Assembly: GCA_938743325.2 (NCBI GenBank)
Contig: OW568864.1
Location: 372,001 to 436,000 of the forward strand
DNA: 64,000 nt
Source: Pycnococcus provasolii
Taxonomy: Eukaryota > Chlorophyta > Pseudoscourfieldiophyceae > Pseudoscourfieldiales > Pycnococcaceae
Reading direction: 5' to 3'
Of the stretch, positions 9,397-19,080 are shown piece after piece; position 1 is the stretch's first letter, and each line of letters starts with the position of its first letter. The notes beneath the pieces are model-generated. The model saw nothing but the letters and a program-made list of their open reading frames with translations, was not told the DNA's origin and did not search any database. The position numbers and the translations under genes were made by a program.

Positions 9397-9522
9397 AGAG
9401 ATTCAAAGTTCGCCTCCCCAACGCACGTGAATAAATAAAGGAATGTAAAATAAAAGTGTGTGTATGATTACAGGAACAAAATAGTTTACATTTACAACAT
9501 GTTTTCGTCCAAAACCTCTTCC

Positions 9523-10083
9523 TCAAGTGTTTTGATTTTCGTCGGGTCTTTCCGTGGTTCCCGTGGTACTCCACTTCTCCGCGATGTCTGGATACGACGT
9601 GGCGATTCTCTGCTTGATGGCACGTACGTTGGTCATGACGTACGTCAAGTCCTTTTTGATGGATGTTAGAGCTTGTATTCCCGCATTAAGTTCGACGTTT
9701 GCGGCTTGAAGTTCGCGTGTAACGCGTGCGTCAGCGCCTGCTAGTACTTGAGAGGTTTGCGCAAGTTGCGACGCGATTGCGGACTGACGTCGTTCGCACA
9801 GGTCGAGTTCGTCGTGCGGCGTGATGTGCGCGACAAACTCCGACAGAGCTTGCGCGGCGTTAGACGCCAAGCCGTCCGACATGGAAGCCAGAGGTTGGTT
9901 TTCGGTCGTCGCAAGGGCATGGTTCTTCTTCTTATTTTCATCATCGTCGTCGAGGAGGATCTGAGCAGATTTTGATGAGAAGGATGATGATGACGATGAC
10001 GGACCACCACCAGCACCAGCAGCAGCAGCACCAGCAGCAGCACCACCAGCACCAGCAGCACCCCCCACAGGCAAGTTTGACAT
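9523..10083 (-). CDS. KxDL-motif protein (BORC/BLOC-1 subunit KXD1 family)
   Basis: Protein of 186 residues. The N-terminal 60 residues are Gly/Ala/Ser-rich and probably disordered. The C-terminal half is helical and ends with ALTSIKKDLTYVMTNVRAIK then TSYPD, the IKxDL signature of the KxDL domain (about residues 125-165). In animals KXD1 belongs to the BORC and BLOC-1 complexes that position lysosome-related organelles. Identity rests on that motif and the helical pattern, so it is moderate. It shares a divergent promoter region with the PcyA gene. Confidence 0.65.
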   Translation of the reverse strand: MSNLPVGGAAGAGGAAAGAAAAGAGGGPSSSSSSFSSKSAQILLDDDDENKKKNHALATTENQPLASMSDGLASNAAQALSEFVAHITPHDELDLCERRQSAIASQLAQTSQVLAGADARVTRELQAANVELNAGIQALTSIKKDLTYVMTNVRAIKQRIATSYPDIAEKWSTTGTTERPDENQNT

Positions 10084-10243
10084 GTACCGACGTTAAAACT
10101 AAAAATGCCGAACGAACGTACCGGGTACGTTTAGGAGGAGTTGAATTAGGAACAGAAAACACGAAAAACGAAACGGTCCGGAAAAAACAAAAACGGATGG
10201 ACCCTCCCTCACTCAGGCTGTCAGGTCAGGGAACGAAGGCTCA

Positions 10244-10330
10244 GTTAGGGTTATAGGGTTAGGGTTAGGGTTAGGGTTATAGGGTTAGGGTTAGGGTTAT
10301 AGGGTTCGGGTTAGGGTTATAGGGTTTGGG
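10244..10330 (+). repeat. Telomere-like array (TTAGGG with TTATAGGG variants)
   Basis: Array of TTAGGG broken at intervals by TTATAGGG, in the divergent promoter between KxDL (start 10083) and PcyA (start 10519). Confidence 0.95.
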
Positions 10331-10518
10331 TTTTTTTTTCACCTGTTCATTTGTTTGTTTCGGGTGTCCACTTTTTATCCCTCGCCGCCGCCATGAAGCT
10401 CACCAACCGCCTTTCATCCTCCTCCTCCTAGGAGTGCACAACGACGAATCTGCCCACGGGTCATTGTTATTGTTCCTCTTGCTTTTGAAGCTGAAGTTAG
10501 TTGCTCCCTGGACTGATT

Positions 10519-11967
10519 ATGAGTGTTCGAAGCCATACGTGCAGTGTATTCCCTCCTTCTCCTACTTCTCGGAGTCATCTTCGGAGTCATCTTCGGAGTC
10601 ATCTTCTTGGTGGTCGTTCTCGTCAACCTAATCAGGTCGTCTCTTGGTCGTCTCCTTGGAAATCTCACTCACTGTGCTCTCCTCAGGGAAGGGTTCTTCA
10701 ACTTGCTTGTCGTTCTTCGTCTTCCTCGTCAGATTCTCAGTCAGATTCTGGAGGTGGTGATACTGGTGGCGATGCGGCATCGAATCAGAATCAGAATAGC
10801 AGTAGCAGTAGCAGTAGTGAAAGACAGCGTGAGGAGGCGATGCGTCGTCGGATTGACTCCATGTTGCGTGAAGCGGGACTTGGAGGACTTGGTGCGGGAC
10901 TTGGGCTAGCAGATGGCGAACTGCCGTTAGATATCGAAGGACGCGCGCCATCCGCGAAACCCATGGAACCGACGCGCGTGCACGAACTTATGGGACTCGG
11001 GGGATGGAAACTCGGCAGGGAAGTTCACCCCATACTCGCTCTGCTCGGCGCGCAAATCGAAGGCGCTTGGCGCGAATTTCTACTCGAGGACATGAGGTGG
11101 ATCGCACCGCCGGGCCTGTACGAAGACGACGTTGAGCCGCGCCTGCGAGCGGCGAGCCTGCGCCTGCACGAGTACGTCGACACGCTCGGCGTCGCGGCGT
11201 TCTACGACGCGATCGAAGGCGGCGCGACCGAAAAGGAGGCGTTCGACATTGAAAGGGCTGCTCACATGCAAGAAGGACCGCCGCCGCTACCACCTACCGA
11301 GGAGGGACGGAAGCCGCCCACGACGAGGTTTCGCGTCGAAAACCGCGCGTACACGTCGCGCGTTTTCAGGAGACTTCACATGGAGCTGGCTGTCGAGGAT
11401 GGAGGAAGCGGCCTATCCGTGCTTCACGTCGTCATGTGGCCGCGTCCCGAATTCGACATTCCCATCTTTGGACTCGACCTCGTCGCGCGCAGGGGAGGAA
11501 CCGTCGGATTCGCAATCGCGGACCTGAGCCCTGTGGAGCTTGACGGCAGCCTGCCAAATTCGCACGTCGCCGCAATGGACACGCTGCTCACCGAGAGCGG
11601 CTTGGAAGAGTTCACGATCCGCTCGCTGGACAGCGACGTCAGCGGCAGCCCCGCGGCGCGCGTGCCAGATTGGGCACGCGAAATTTTCAGCGATCGTTGC
11701 GTTCTCTTTCGTCCCGGCAAAGATGAAGATAAAATCGAGCGGTTCCTAAAGTACGCGACAGCGCTCGCACGCTCGCATCTGCAGATTACCAAGCAGTGGG
11801 CCCCGGTTCCCGAAGATAAGCCAGCCACGCGCAGGCAGCTGGTAGCCGCGCAGAGCCGATACGCCTCCAAGCAGCGCGAAAATGCGCGCACCCGCGACGT
11901 GCTCGCCGCCCACTTCGGCGAGCTGTTTGCGGACAGGTACTTGCGCGAGGTGCTTTTTGATGTGTAG
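10519..11967 (+). CDS. pcyA: Phycocyanobilin:ferredoxin oxidoreductase (PcyA-type bilin reductase)
   Basis: Reduces biliverdin to phycocyanobilin with electrons from ferredoxin, supplying the phytochrome chromophore in algae that make PCB. The protein has 482 residues. The first 140 or so are Ser/Arg-rich, then Ser/Gln-rich, and probably include a plastid transit peptide. The catalytic domain shows RRLHMELAV, then VLHVVMWPRPEFDIPIFGLD. His303 and Asp320 are spaced exactly like His88 and Asp105 of cyanobacterial PcyA, and Glu289 corresponds to Glu76. Further family marks are IADLSPVELDG, IFSDRCVLFRP, and the C-terminal RYASKQRENARTRDVL...YLREVLFDV. The ATG at 10519 is used; a TTG lies 18 bp upstream. 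Convergent with the MED20-like gene. Confidence 0.92.
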   Translation: MSVRSHTCSVFPPSPTSRSHLRSHLRSHLLGGRSRQPNQVVSWSSPWKSHSLCSPQGRVLQLACRSSSSSSDSQSDSGGGDTGGDAASNQNQNSSSSSSSERQREEAMRRRIDSMLREAGLGGLGAGLGLADGELPLDIEGRAPSAKPMEPTRVHELMGLGGWKLGREVHPILALLGAQIEGAWREFLLEDMRWIAPPGLYEDDVEPRLRAASLRLHEYVDTLGVAAFYDAIEGGATEKEAFDIERAAHMQEGPPPLPPTEEGRKPPTTRFRVENRAYTSRVFRRLHMELAVEDGGSGLSVLHVVMWPRPEFDIPIFGLDLVARRGGTVGFAIADLSPVELDGSLPNSHVAAMDTLLTESGLEEFTIRSLDSDVSGSPAARVPDWAREIFSDRCVLFRPGKDEDKIERFLKYATALARSHLQITKQWAPVPEDKPATRRQLVAAQSRYASKQRENARTRDVLAAHFGELFADRYLREVLFDV

Positions 11968-12036
11968 AATATTCATATCTGATTCTTTTGTTACTTAATG
12001 CTGTACATAATCAACTTGACGATAACGAGACAAAAA

Positions 12037-13038
12037 CTAAGTCTGCTTTGGCGTCACGAGCGGCGTTGCCGCACTTGGTGTGGACTTGTTCATGCCTGCT
12101 CGGACCCCGCTGATGACGCGCCCGGTTGCGCTCGCGCATATGACGGCGGTGTGCAGACGAAGGCATTCGCTTCCCTGGGCCCCGAGCTCAACGTATTGCT
12201 CGAACGGCGGCGTGTCCATCGGATCCCACGTGCCGCCTGCAAGCACTTCAGCGTGCGGGAGTTTCTCGGCGATGATTTCGTTGACGGACTGCTCGAGTTC
12301 GTTCGCAACGGCGACGAGAGTCTGCGGCGGTGCGATGACCCTTCGTGCTTGAGGGACCGCCGGCGTGCCTGCTGGTGCTGCGTTGCTTGCCGTGTGCGTG
12401 ACTCTCGTAATTGTCTCTTCAGGCCAGCGATGGCAACTTGTGTGAACGAATTCGACGAGCACGACGAGTACCTTGTTTGCGAGGGTACACTTGAAGATGT
12501 TGATATCCACGTCTCCTCGCACGTACCGTTCCCCCTGCCACGCGAGCCTGACTCTCTTGGTGTTTGTGTCGACGAGTTTGATGAGCTCCGCCCCTCCTCT
12601 CAGTATGCGTCTTTGTTGCCTGAGTACGAGCGCGACGGCGTTGGCGTCGTCGGATCTGCGTATAATAAAAACGTCGTTCGGCGGCTTCCACGGATTTCCC
12701 GGCACGTTCGTCTGAGTTTGCGATTGTTGTCCCTTGGCGTGCTGTCCCCCCCCAACCTGCTGTCCCCCTTGCGCACTTCCCGAAGCCCCTGAAGCCCCTG
12801 ACCGAACGATATCACACGCGACAGAGATCGAATTACTATACTGGAATCCAATGTACGAGCAAGCAGCAGCGAGGGAAGACGCACCTGACAAGTCCACGTC
12901 GGGATCCCGGCCCAAGAATGATGATGACGACCCAGACAATGAAGAAGATGAAGATGTATTAAAAAAGTGCAAAAGACGAACGCTGTCACTTAAAGGAAGG
13001 CTGCTGTGAGGAGCAGACGAAGAAGACGGATCCGACAT
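12037..13038 (-). CDS. Mediator subunit 20-like protein
   Basis: Protein of 333 residues, tentatively Mediator subunit MED20 (head module of RNA polymerase II Mediator). Supporting pattern: NDVFIIRR, then a stretch running RVRLAWQGERYVRGDVDINI and FKCTLANKVLVVLVEF, which lines up by eye with the plant MED20 region from YYFIIRG to the MEVEYLP strand. Near the C-terminus, FEQYVELGAQGSECLRLHTAV resembles the MED20 FAEY...SQHTAVQYA ending. The N-terminal 60 residues and residues about 95-125 are low-complexity Ser/Gly/Gln insertions. The ATG at 13038 is chosen; the upstream extension starts with GTG. A profile search would settle it. Confidence 0.5.
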   Translation of the reverse strand: MSDPSSSSAPHSSLPLSDSVRLLHFFNTSSSSSLSGSSSSFLGRDPDVDLSGASSLAAACSYIGFQYSNSISVACDIVRSGASGASGSAQGGQQVGGGQHAKGQQSQTQTNVPGNPWKPPNDVFIIRRSDDANAVALVLRQQRRILRGGAELIKLVDTNTKRVRLAWQGERYVRGDVDINIFKCTLANKVLVVLVEFVHTSCHRWPEETITRVTHTASNAAPAGTPAVPQARRVIAPPQTLVAVANELEQSVNEIIAEKLPHAEVLAGGTWDPMDTPPFEQYVELGAQGSECLRLHTAVICASATGRVISGVRAGMNKSTPSAATPLVTPKQT

Positions 13039-13594
13039 TATTGACGTGGACGCCAATGACGTGGTTGGATTCCAAGGAGTCGGAACAACTAGTTGGCGAA
13101 GAAGAAAAGTTAAGGGAGAAAACACACATGTACATGGGGAAACCCTAACCCTACGAACCCTAACCCTAACCCTAGCCCTACGACCCCAAACCCTAACGGT
13201 GCCAGGGCTAGCACTAAGACGCTCGTCAAGACGCTAACCCTACGAACCCTAACCCTAACCCTAGCCCTACGACCCCAAACCCTAACGGTGCCAGGGCTAG
13301 CACTAAGACGCTCGTCAAGACGCTAACCGTACGAACCCTAACCCTAGCCCTACGACCCCAAACCCTAACGGTGCCACCCCTGGGGTCAAGCACCGTCAAG
13401 ACGCTCTTCATCAAGACGCTCGGCAAGACGTTCACGGGGGAGGGAGGCTCCGCGGACGCATTAATGGGGGGAAATTCCATTCTGAGTGTATCTCGCAACA
13501 GGCAACCCCTGTTAACACCAATGTTTTCTGATTAATTACGAGAATTCCACCCGTCCTCATTAATAATTGTTGTCAAAACCACTCCTTAATATTC
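13039..13594. other. Divergent intergenic region with telomere-containing minisatellite
   Basis: Lies between two divergent starts (13038 minus, 13595 plus). It is dominated by the 89-bp minisatellite described separately. The remainder (13435-13594) is AT-rich and presumably promoter for the plus-strand gene. Confidence 0.6.
13141..13395 (-). repeat. 89-bp minisatellite built from CCCTAA units, about 2.7 copies
   Basis: Copies begin at 13147, 13236 and 13325, exactly 89 bp apart. Each starts with CCCTAA-type units (ccctacgaa, ccctagccc) and ends with a non-telomeric spacer reading ggtgccagggctagcacta then agacgctcgtcaag. The third copy has diverged in its spacer. Confidence 0.93.
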
Positions 13595-14920
13595 ATGGCG
13601 TCTCCTCCTCCTCCTGGTGGCCATGGGGTTGGTGGGGTTGGAACGGTTGCTCGTGCTCCTCGTAATATTAGTAGTCCTTCTTCTATTAGTGATTCTCTAC
13701 TGATATACGAAGGTTCACACATGGGGGTCACTCAAGACGACTTGTTCGAAGGGGATGCGTCGTTATCTCGGGACTTGTCGCAGCAACATGGTACGCACGT
13801 CTCCTTCTTGCCGAGAAACACGTGGGACTCCGTGCCGGCCGCTTTCGTACCTGAAGCTGCGGCGAGAAGGTTAGCCAACGATGGAACGTATGCACAGGCA
13901 ATCGATGAAGCGAGTCCGGCGGTGGAACTTGCAAACACAAACTGGCTCGCCGCAAACGGATGGCTGGCGCCATCAAGCAAGGACGACGACACGAGGGAAC
14001 GCGAGAGGGAAAAGCACGCATTCGCGAAAGAAAAGTACGCAGCACACCTCAGAGTTCCAGGCATGCTCGCACAAGCGAGAAGGAAGGCGGAAAGCGAACG
14101 AATTGAGGCGGAGAGAGTGGCGGAGTTAGAAAAAATAACAGAAAGCAAAAAGCAGCTGCGCAAGCTGATGGTGGAACAAGCGACGAAGCAGCCACAGCCA
14201 CAGCCCGAGGAGGGACAAAAGCAGCAGCAGCAGCATCAGCAGGGCAAGGTCACCTTTGGTGCGGGCGGGAAAGCGAGACCAAGGAGCAGGGCTTCGCGTG
14301 TGCTATCTTCAGAAACGCCGTTGGAGCTTCCGAACAACAAACCAAGGCGCGTGCAGGAAGAGAGCGTGTACCAGTCGACGTGGCGCAAGGAGGTGGAGAG
14401 TGAACGTCCACAGATGAAGGTTGTTAAGTCGATAGTGGAGGAAACAGAGACAGCGGCGAAGAAGGCGAATGCTTTCCACTCGCCGGTGGCGGCAGCCACG
14501 AGCAACAAGCTGCTCGCGTTGATGACGAACGTCGCTCTTGACGAAAACCGCGAGCAGAGCTTGGGCAAGGTGTCGCAGGTGGAGTACACACTTCCGTACG
14601 GGCATATCGATCCTCAGAGCGTGTACGACGCCGCAAAAGAGTACAGTTTCCAACCACCGCCACCAGAGTGGACGGAGGAGGACGAGGAGCGCGAAGCGGA
14701 ACTCCGAGACGGCCCGCTTGATGTGATTGGTGGCAAGGGTAGCAGATCATTTCCTGCGATACAGAAGGAGGCACGCCGCCGTGCTTATGCGGCGAATACG
14801 TACGCAGCGAATGCGATCAACGTGATGGTGTCTTCAGCCAGAGAACGGCACCACCGTCCGCTGAGCCCGCCCGTGCAATTACATCCGATGGCCGACGAGG
14901 CTAGCCTCGACTTGCCGTGA
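13595..14920 (+). CDS. Conserved-looking charged coiled-coil protein, unknown function
   Basis: Protein of 441 residues that I do not recognise. Residues about 125-210 are a strongly charged helical segment (many Arg/Glu/Lys, with EREREKHAFAKEKY and RIEAERVAELEKITESKK) likely to form a coiled coil. It is followed by a Gln-rich stretch (about 205-220). The remainder is mixed polar with no membrane segment or known motif. It ends with TGA. It could be a cytoskeletal or axonemal protein, but nothing in the sequence proves it. Codon use matches neighbouring genes and the frame is long and ATG-started, so the gene itself is convincing. Confidence 0.7.
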   Translation: MASPPPPGGHGVGGVGTVARAPRNISSPSSISDSLLIYEGSHMGVTQDDLFEGDASLSRDLSQQHGTHVSFLPRNTWDSVPAAFVPEAAARRLANDGTYAQAIDEASPAVELANTNWLAANGWLAPSSKDDDTREREREKHAFAKEKYAAHLRVPGMLAQARRKAESERIEAERVAELEKITESKKQLRKLMVEQATKQPQPQPEEGQKQQQQHQQGKVTFGAGGKARPRSRASRVLSSETPLELPNNKPRRVQEESVYQSTWRKEVESERPQMKVVKSIVEETETAAKKANAFHSPVAAATSNKLLALMTNVALDENREQSLGKVSQVEYTLPYGHIDPQSVYDAAKEYSFQPPPPEWTEEDEEREAELRDGPLDVIGGKGSRSFPAIQKEARRRAYAANTYAANAINVMVSSARERHHRPLSPPVQLHPMADEASLDLP

Positions 14921-15058
14921 CGTGACGCGCGCATGGACGAATGTAAAGGTAGCATTTTTCTCTTCGTGGCCCACAACATCTAGCGCTCTGCGTCTTGCTG
15001 ACATGATGATGGGGTTCGTGATCAAAGTATACTCAATTCCATTACTGAATGAGCGATC

Positions 15059-15778
15059 TTACAGCTTCTGGATACCCTCCTTGAAGGACTTGAGTGCGGG
15101 TGGACTGACTGGGTCTTTGCCAAGGTATACGTCGAAGAGCGCGGTGGCAAGTTCCTTTGATGCGATACTCACCTTCTTTCCGTTAGCTCCGACGCAAAGC
15201 TCTGACGGCTTTTTCCAGTGCAGCGTGACGGCGCTGCCGTTTTCGAGTTTTCCCGCTTCGTGAAAAAAGTCCTTCAACTTCTTGGAAGCCTGGCTACCTT
15301 CGAACGCCTTCGCACCCATGCGCGGGCGCAGCGCGTCTGCGAGTGCTCCCCAGAACGTGTCCGCCTTGACGTTGCGTACGAGTTTGACGACCACCTTACG
15401 TTCGTACGACCCTGTCATGAGGTTTTCCGCGTCATTAGCAGCCTTGGCGCCGTTCGCGTCGACGTACAGTGCGACGGCGTACACCTTAACCCTGACAGGT
15501 CCAATTTTCTTCACTCGCACACCCGCCCCGACGCACTTCAGTCCTTCGACTGTGCCATCAAACTCGACCCCGGTTGACGGCTCTTTGACTTTTTTGTTGA
15601 CATTTTTGTGCGCGCAGCACGCAGGCTCCGCGTGTGCGACACCAATGCGTCGCACACCACGCATAGCCGGAACAGCAGAAGAGGCTATGCTGCTCAGTCC
15701 AAGGAACGACATGGACGCGACACTGCTGCGTGCACGCACGCTTCGAAAGAAACCTCCATGAGGACTACCACCGAGCAT
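15059..15778 (-). CDS. Chalcone isomerase-fold fatty-acid-binding protein (FAP type), plastid
   Basis: Protein of 239 residues. The N-terminal 50 residues are Ser/Arg/Ala-rich (RSVRARSSVASMSFLGLSS) and look like a plastid transit peptide. The core has the CHI-like fold signature: TVEGLKCVGAGVRVKK, then KVYAVALYVD, an LVRNVKADTFWGAL helix, and a C-terminal ATALFDVYLGKDPVSP. These features match type III CHI-fold proteins (plant FAP1-3), which bind fatty acids in plastids rather than cyclise chalcones. It is convergent with the upstream unknown gene and shares a divergent promoter, holding a TTAGGG array, with the next gene. Confidence 0.82.
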   Translation of the reverse strand: MLGGSPHGGFFRSVRARSSVASMSFLGLSSIASSAVPAMRGVRRIGVAHAEPACCAHKNVNKKVKEPSTGVEFDGTVEGLKCVGAGVRVKKIGPVRVKVYAVALYVDANGAKAANDAENLMTGSYERKVVVKLVRNVKADTFWGALADALRPRMGAKAFEGSQASKKLKDFFHEAGKLENGSAVTLHWKKPSELCVGANGKKVSIASKELATALFDVYLGKDPVSPPALKSFKEGIQKL

Positions 15779-15851
15779 GAGGACAGACGGAAAGGTGGGA
15801 AAGTTCTCAAAAAGTGAAATGAAAAAATCTTATCCAAATCGGAACAGAAGA

Positions 15852-15902
15852 TTAGGGTTAGGGTTAGGGTTAGGGTTAGGGTTAGGGTTAGGGTTAGGGT
15901 TA
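15852..15902 (+). repeat. Telomere-like array (TTAGGG), about 8.5 perfect units
   Basis: Perfect array in the 280-bp divergent gap: 74 bp from the CHI-fold gene start and about 157 bp from the start at 16059. Confidence 0.97.
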
Positions 15903-16058
15903 CTCCTTCCGTGAAATCCAAACCCGAAACCCGAAACCTGACTTTTTGGACTTTTTGCGATTTGCTTTTGCGATTACCCATCGCCCTGGGAAAGTTCGCC
16001 AGTGATATGGCGGCATGGCGGCAGTGATGGGACGTCGTTGACAGTTCGCTGCTGGAGC

Positions 16059-17300
16059 ATGGCCGTGCCTCGTCTCTCGGTGCTCGCGTCTCTCGCACTC
16101 GCCGTGCAAGGGGGCTTGCTCGCCGGCTTGCTGGCTGAGGGCGACGAGTGTGACGCCAGCAGTTTAGAACACGATAACGCTGTCGTCAAGCACGACTCCT
16201 TCGAAGAAGAAGAAGAAGAAGAAGAAGAACCCGGTCGCGACGACGCTGCTTCCAAAACTCCACCACATCACGACTCCTTCGATGACGATGACGACGACGA
16301 CGACGACGACGAGAGGGAGGCTGTGCGTGCAATCTTGCGCACACTACCGCAGGCCGCATCGGTCGCACTCATTTCGCACGCTCGAGGGGAAGCTTGGCGA
16401 AATGGAGAACACGCGCACGCACGTCTGAATGTGCTGCTAAGAAACGTTCCCCTCGATGGTGGCAGCACGATGGACATTTCCTTCACTTCACAGCTGGACG
16501 GCGTGACGCTCACCGACGCACTCCGCCTCTCGGGTGGTTGCATCGAAGTTCTACGTATCACTGCTTGCCCTTTGATCACGGCAGGCGATTTAGAGTCAAT
16601 TTTGCCCGTTCTCGCTCCGCGGATTCGCGTGCTTGAAGTAGGAGGAACTTCGGCGGAACTTGAAGCTGCACGCAAGGCTCTGCCACGCCTACTGCCAAAG
16701 CTGCGCCGGAACACCACGCAGCGGCGATCGACCGCAAGCTGGGAAGAGCTGGACGACGTGGACGTTGTCGAAGAAGGAAGGCTGAATTGTCTCGAACGGG
16801 TGATCATATGCACGGATGCTCCGCATTCATCTCCTTGGATGTCGTCGCTTGATACAGTCGTCGAGACGCGACGTCTCGTCGATTCATGGTATGCTACAAC
16901 CTCCGCAAATTGCGCGTCGGATGCGGATCACGCAGCGTCATGTTTCTTAGCACCGTCGGATGCACAGATGCGCACTACTTGGCAAACTCTTGGCATCGTA
17001 CCACCAAGTGACCCAACGTTTGACATTGTCTCGCATGAGTCCTGCGGCACCGAGAAGTCTGACGCGACGCCCGTTCCCTTTGGCGCGATGGCGGAGAAGT
17101 TTCGCTTGGCATTTGTCTCTCGTGATGCGCGCCTCGCCCCCAAGAGGGCGAAAGATCGGCGTCGAAATGCTCGTCGTCGTCTCGTATCTGACATTCTATC
17201 TTCTCACGCGCACCACCGACTGGGAGGTATGTCGGATGTCGACGCGCCGATTTGGCGTCCCGGGCCGGGTCGCCAAATGCGCGGCTTGCAGGTGTACTAA
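16059..17300 (+). CDS. Acidic-run protein with LRR-like segment, unknown function
   Basis: Protein of 413 residues from the ATG at 16059 (the frame extends upstream only by GTG). The N-terminus is mildly hydrophobic (LASLALAVQGGLLAGLLA). Two acidic runs, one Glu and one Asp, follow within the first 90 residues. Residues about 135-215 have a leucine-rich-repeat rhythm (CIEVLRITACPLITAGDLES, then RIRVLEVGGTSAELEAARKAL), similar to the LRRs of F-box or AMN1-type proteins, but no F-box is visible. The C-terminal third is Arg/Ser/Asp-rich. I cannot assign a family. Confidence 0.6.
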   Translation: MAVPRLSVLASLALAVQGGLLAGLLAEGDECDASSLEHDNAVVKHDSFEEEEEEEEEPGRDDAASKTPPHHDSFDDDDDDDDDDEREAVRAILRTLPQAASVALISHARGEAWRNGEHAHARLNVLLRNVPLDGGSTMDISFTSQLDGVTLTDALRLSGGCIEVLRITACPLITAGDLESILPVLAPRIRVLEVGGTSAELEAARKALPRLLPKLRRNTTQRRSTASWEELDDVDVVEEGRLNCLERVIICTDAPHSSPWMSSLDTVVETRRLVDSWYATTSANCASDADHAASCFLAPSDAQMRTTWQTLGIVPPSDPTFDIVSHESCGTEKSDATPVPFGAMAEKFRLAFVSRDARLAPKRAKDRRRNARRRLVSDILSSHAHHRLGGMSDVDAPIWRPGPGRQMRGLQVY

Positions 17301-17745
17301 GTTTTCCATGAAAATCCTGTTGTAATGTACTACAAATGTTGTTCAAAAACTCTTCGTTTCCAGTCTACATCCTGAGGGTGTGACGTCAATCGAGGATCAC
17401 GTCATTGAGCATTGTGCATGAGCGCGCAAGTCCACAGAGCGTCGAAAAGTCCGTACAGTACGTACCCTTAGAGGTGGCTGGTTAGCAAGTAAGGGAGCGC
17501 AGCACCAGCGCAGCACGCAACCTAACCCCTAAAATTTCATTCTCCCCATGAATTTGGGTAACCCTAACATTTCAAACCCTAACATTTTTCTTGTTGTGCT
17601 TTGTTGGGTCTGGGTCGGCTCTGGCCGGTCCGGTGCAGAATTCTGGCGGCGCGAAATCAAAAAAACTTTTCTCAAAAAAAGTTCAATCTCGAGTTTACTC
17701 CTGCTTGGTCGTTCGTGGTGATATTTCTCGTAGAAATACAACAAT
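17301..17745. other. Intergenic region upstream of eRF1
   Basis: No gene seen. It has scattered CCCTAAC motifs at 17519-17585 rather than a true array. The sequence after 17640 is A-rich and probably 5' UTR of the eRF1 gene. Confidence 0.5.
17519..17585 (-). repeat. Scattered CCCTAAC motifs upstream of eRF1 (weak)
   Basis: CCTAACCCCTAA, then ACCCTAACATTTCAAACCCTAACAT; not a tandem array but in the usual position, about 160 bp before the eRF1 ATG. Confidence 0.5.
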
Positions 17746-19080
17746 ATGTCGTCGAAAGGAGCTTCCGGAGAAAACCTCGACGAGCACGAGAAGCAGATTG
17801 AAATGTGGAAAATCAAAAAACTTATCAAGATGCTCACTGACGCGCGAGGAAACGGAACGTCAATGATCAGCCTCATCATGCCGCCGAAAGACCAAGTGGC
17901 GCGCGTCAACAAGATGCTCGCAGACGAGTACGGAACGGCATCTAATATCAAGAACCGCGTCAACAGGCAGAGCGTTCTAGGAGCCATCACCTCCGCACAG
18001 CAGAGGCTCAAGCTGTACACGAAGGTTCCCCCGAACGGGCTGGTCGTGTACACGGGAATGATTGTCACGGAGGAGGGGAAGGAGAAGAAGATGAACATGG
18101 ACTTTGAGCCTTTCAAGCCCATCAACACGAGTCTGTATCTGTGCGACAACAAGTTTCACACAGAGGCGCTGAAGGAGCTCCTCGAGTCGGACCAGCGCTA
18201 CGGGTTCATCGTCATGGATGGTAACGGATCGCTGTACGGAACGCTCACAGGGAACACGCGCGAGGTGCTGCACAAGTTCTCCGTCGACCTGCCGAAGAAG
18301 CACGGACGTGGTGGTCAGTCCGCGCTTCGTTTTGCGCGCCTTCGTCTCGAGAAGCGCCACAACTACGTGCGCAAGGTTGCTGAGCTGGCGACGCAGTTTT
18401 TCATCAACGACGACAAGCCCAACGTCGCGGGGCTGGTGCTTGCGGGTAGCGCGGACTTCAAGAACGTGCTGGGCGGCAGCGACATGTTCGACATTCGCCT
18501 CAGCAAGATTGTGCTGAACACCGTCGACGTGTCGTACGGCGGCGAGAACGGATTCAACCAGGCGATCGAGCTGAGCGCGGACGTTCTGTCGAATGTGAAG
18601 TTCATCCAGGAGAAGAAACTCATTGCCAAGTTTTTCGACGAGGTTGCGCAGGACTCGGGCAAGTACGTGTTTGGCGTGGAGGACACGCTGACGTGCATGG
18701 ACATGGGAGCGGTGGAGACGCTCGTTGTTTGGGAGAATTTGGAGATTTACCGCACGACGCTGAAGAACGTCGGCACGGGTGACCTCGTGACGAAGAACAT
18801 GACGCCCGAGCAGCTTAAGGACGACGCCAACTTCCACGACGACGACACTGGCGTCGAGCTAGAGGTTGTGGAGAAGGTGAGCCTGCTTGAGTGGTTTGCG
18901 AACGAGTACAAGCGGTTCGGGTGCGTGCTTGAGTTCGTGACGGACTGCAGCCAGGAGGGGAGTCAGTTTTGCCGTGGTTTTGGCGGCATCGGCGGCATCC
19001 TGCGGTACCAGGTGGACACGTCTCAGTTCGAGGTGAACGACGACGACCTCGCGGTGGACTGGTCTGACGACGACTTCTAA
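17746..19080 (+). CDS. eRF1: Eukaryotic peptide chain release factor 1 (eRF1), with NIKN in place of NIKS
   Basis: Recognises all stop codons and triggers peptide release in cytosolic translation. The protein has 444 residues, the usual length, and is colinear with plant eRF1. Domain 1 carries GTS (in GNGTSMISL), the YLCDNKF motif (YxCxxxF) and the stop-codon loop. The loop normally reads TASNIKS but here reads TASNIKN (Asn67-Ile-Lys-Asn70), encoded AAC. Domain 2 has the catalytic GGQ (Gly189-Gly190-Gln191) in [15 protein letters not shown]. Domain 3 ends in the usual acidic tail. Neighbouring genes use all three stops, so code reassignment does not explain the change. The ATG is unambiguous. 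Confidence 0.97.
   Translation: MSSKGASGENLDEHEKQIEMWKIKKLIKMLTDARGNGTSMISLIMPPKDQVARVNKMLADEYGTASNIKNRVNRQSVLGAITSAQQRLKLYTKVPPNGLVVYTGMIVTEEGKEKKMNMDFEPFKPINTSLYLCDNKFHTEALKELLESDQRYGFIVMDGNGSLYGTLTGNTREVLHKFSVDLPKKHGRGGQSALRFARLRLEKRHNYVRKVAELATQFFINDDKPNVAGLVLAGSADFKNVLGGSDMFDIRLSKIVLNTVDVSYGGENGFNQAIELSADVLSNVKFIQEKKLIAKFFDEVAQDSGKYVFGVEDTLTCMDMGAVETLVVWENLEIYRTTLKNVGTGDLVTKNMTPEQLKDDANFHDDDTGVELEVVEKVSLLEWFANEYKRFGCVLEFVTDCSQEGSQFCRGFGGIGGILRYQVDTSQFEVNDDDLAVDWSDDDF

Noticed and set aside
17944-17955. Genetic-code reassignment explaining the eRF1 change
   Set aside because: TAA, TAG and TGA all end well-supported genes here and none appears inside their frames.
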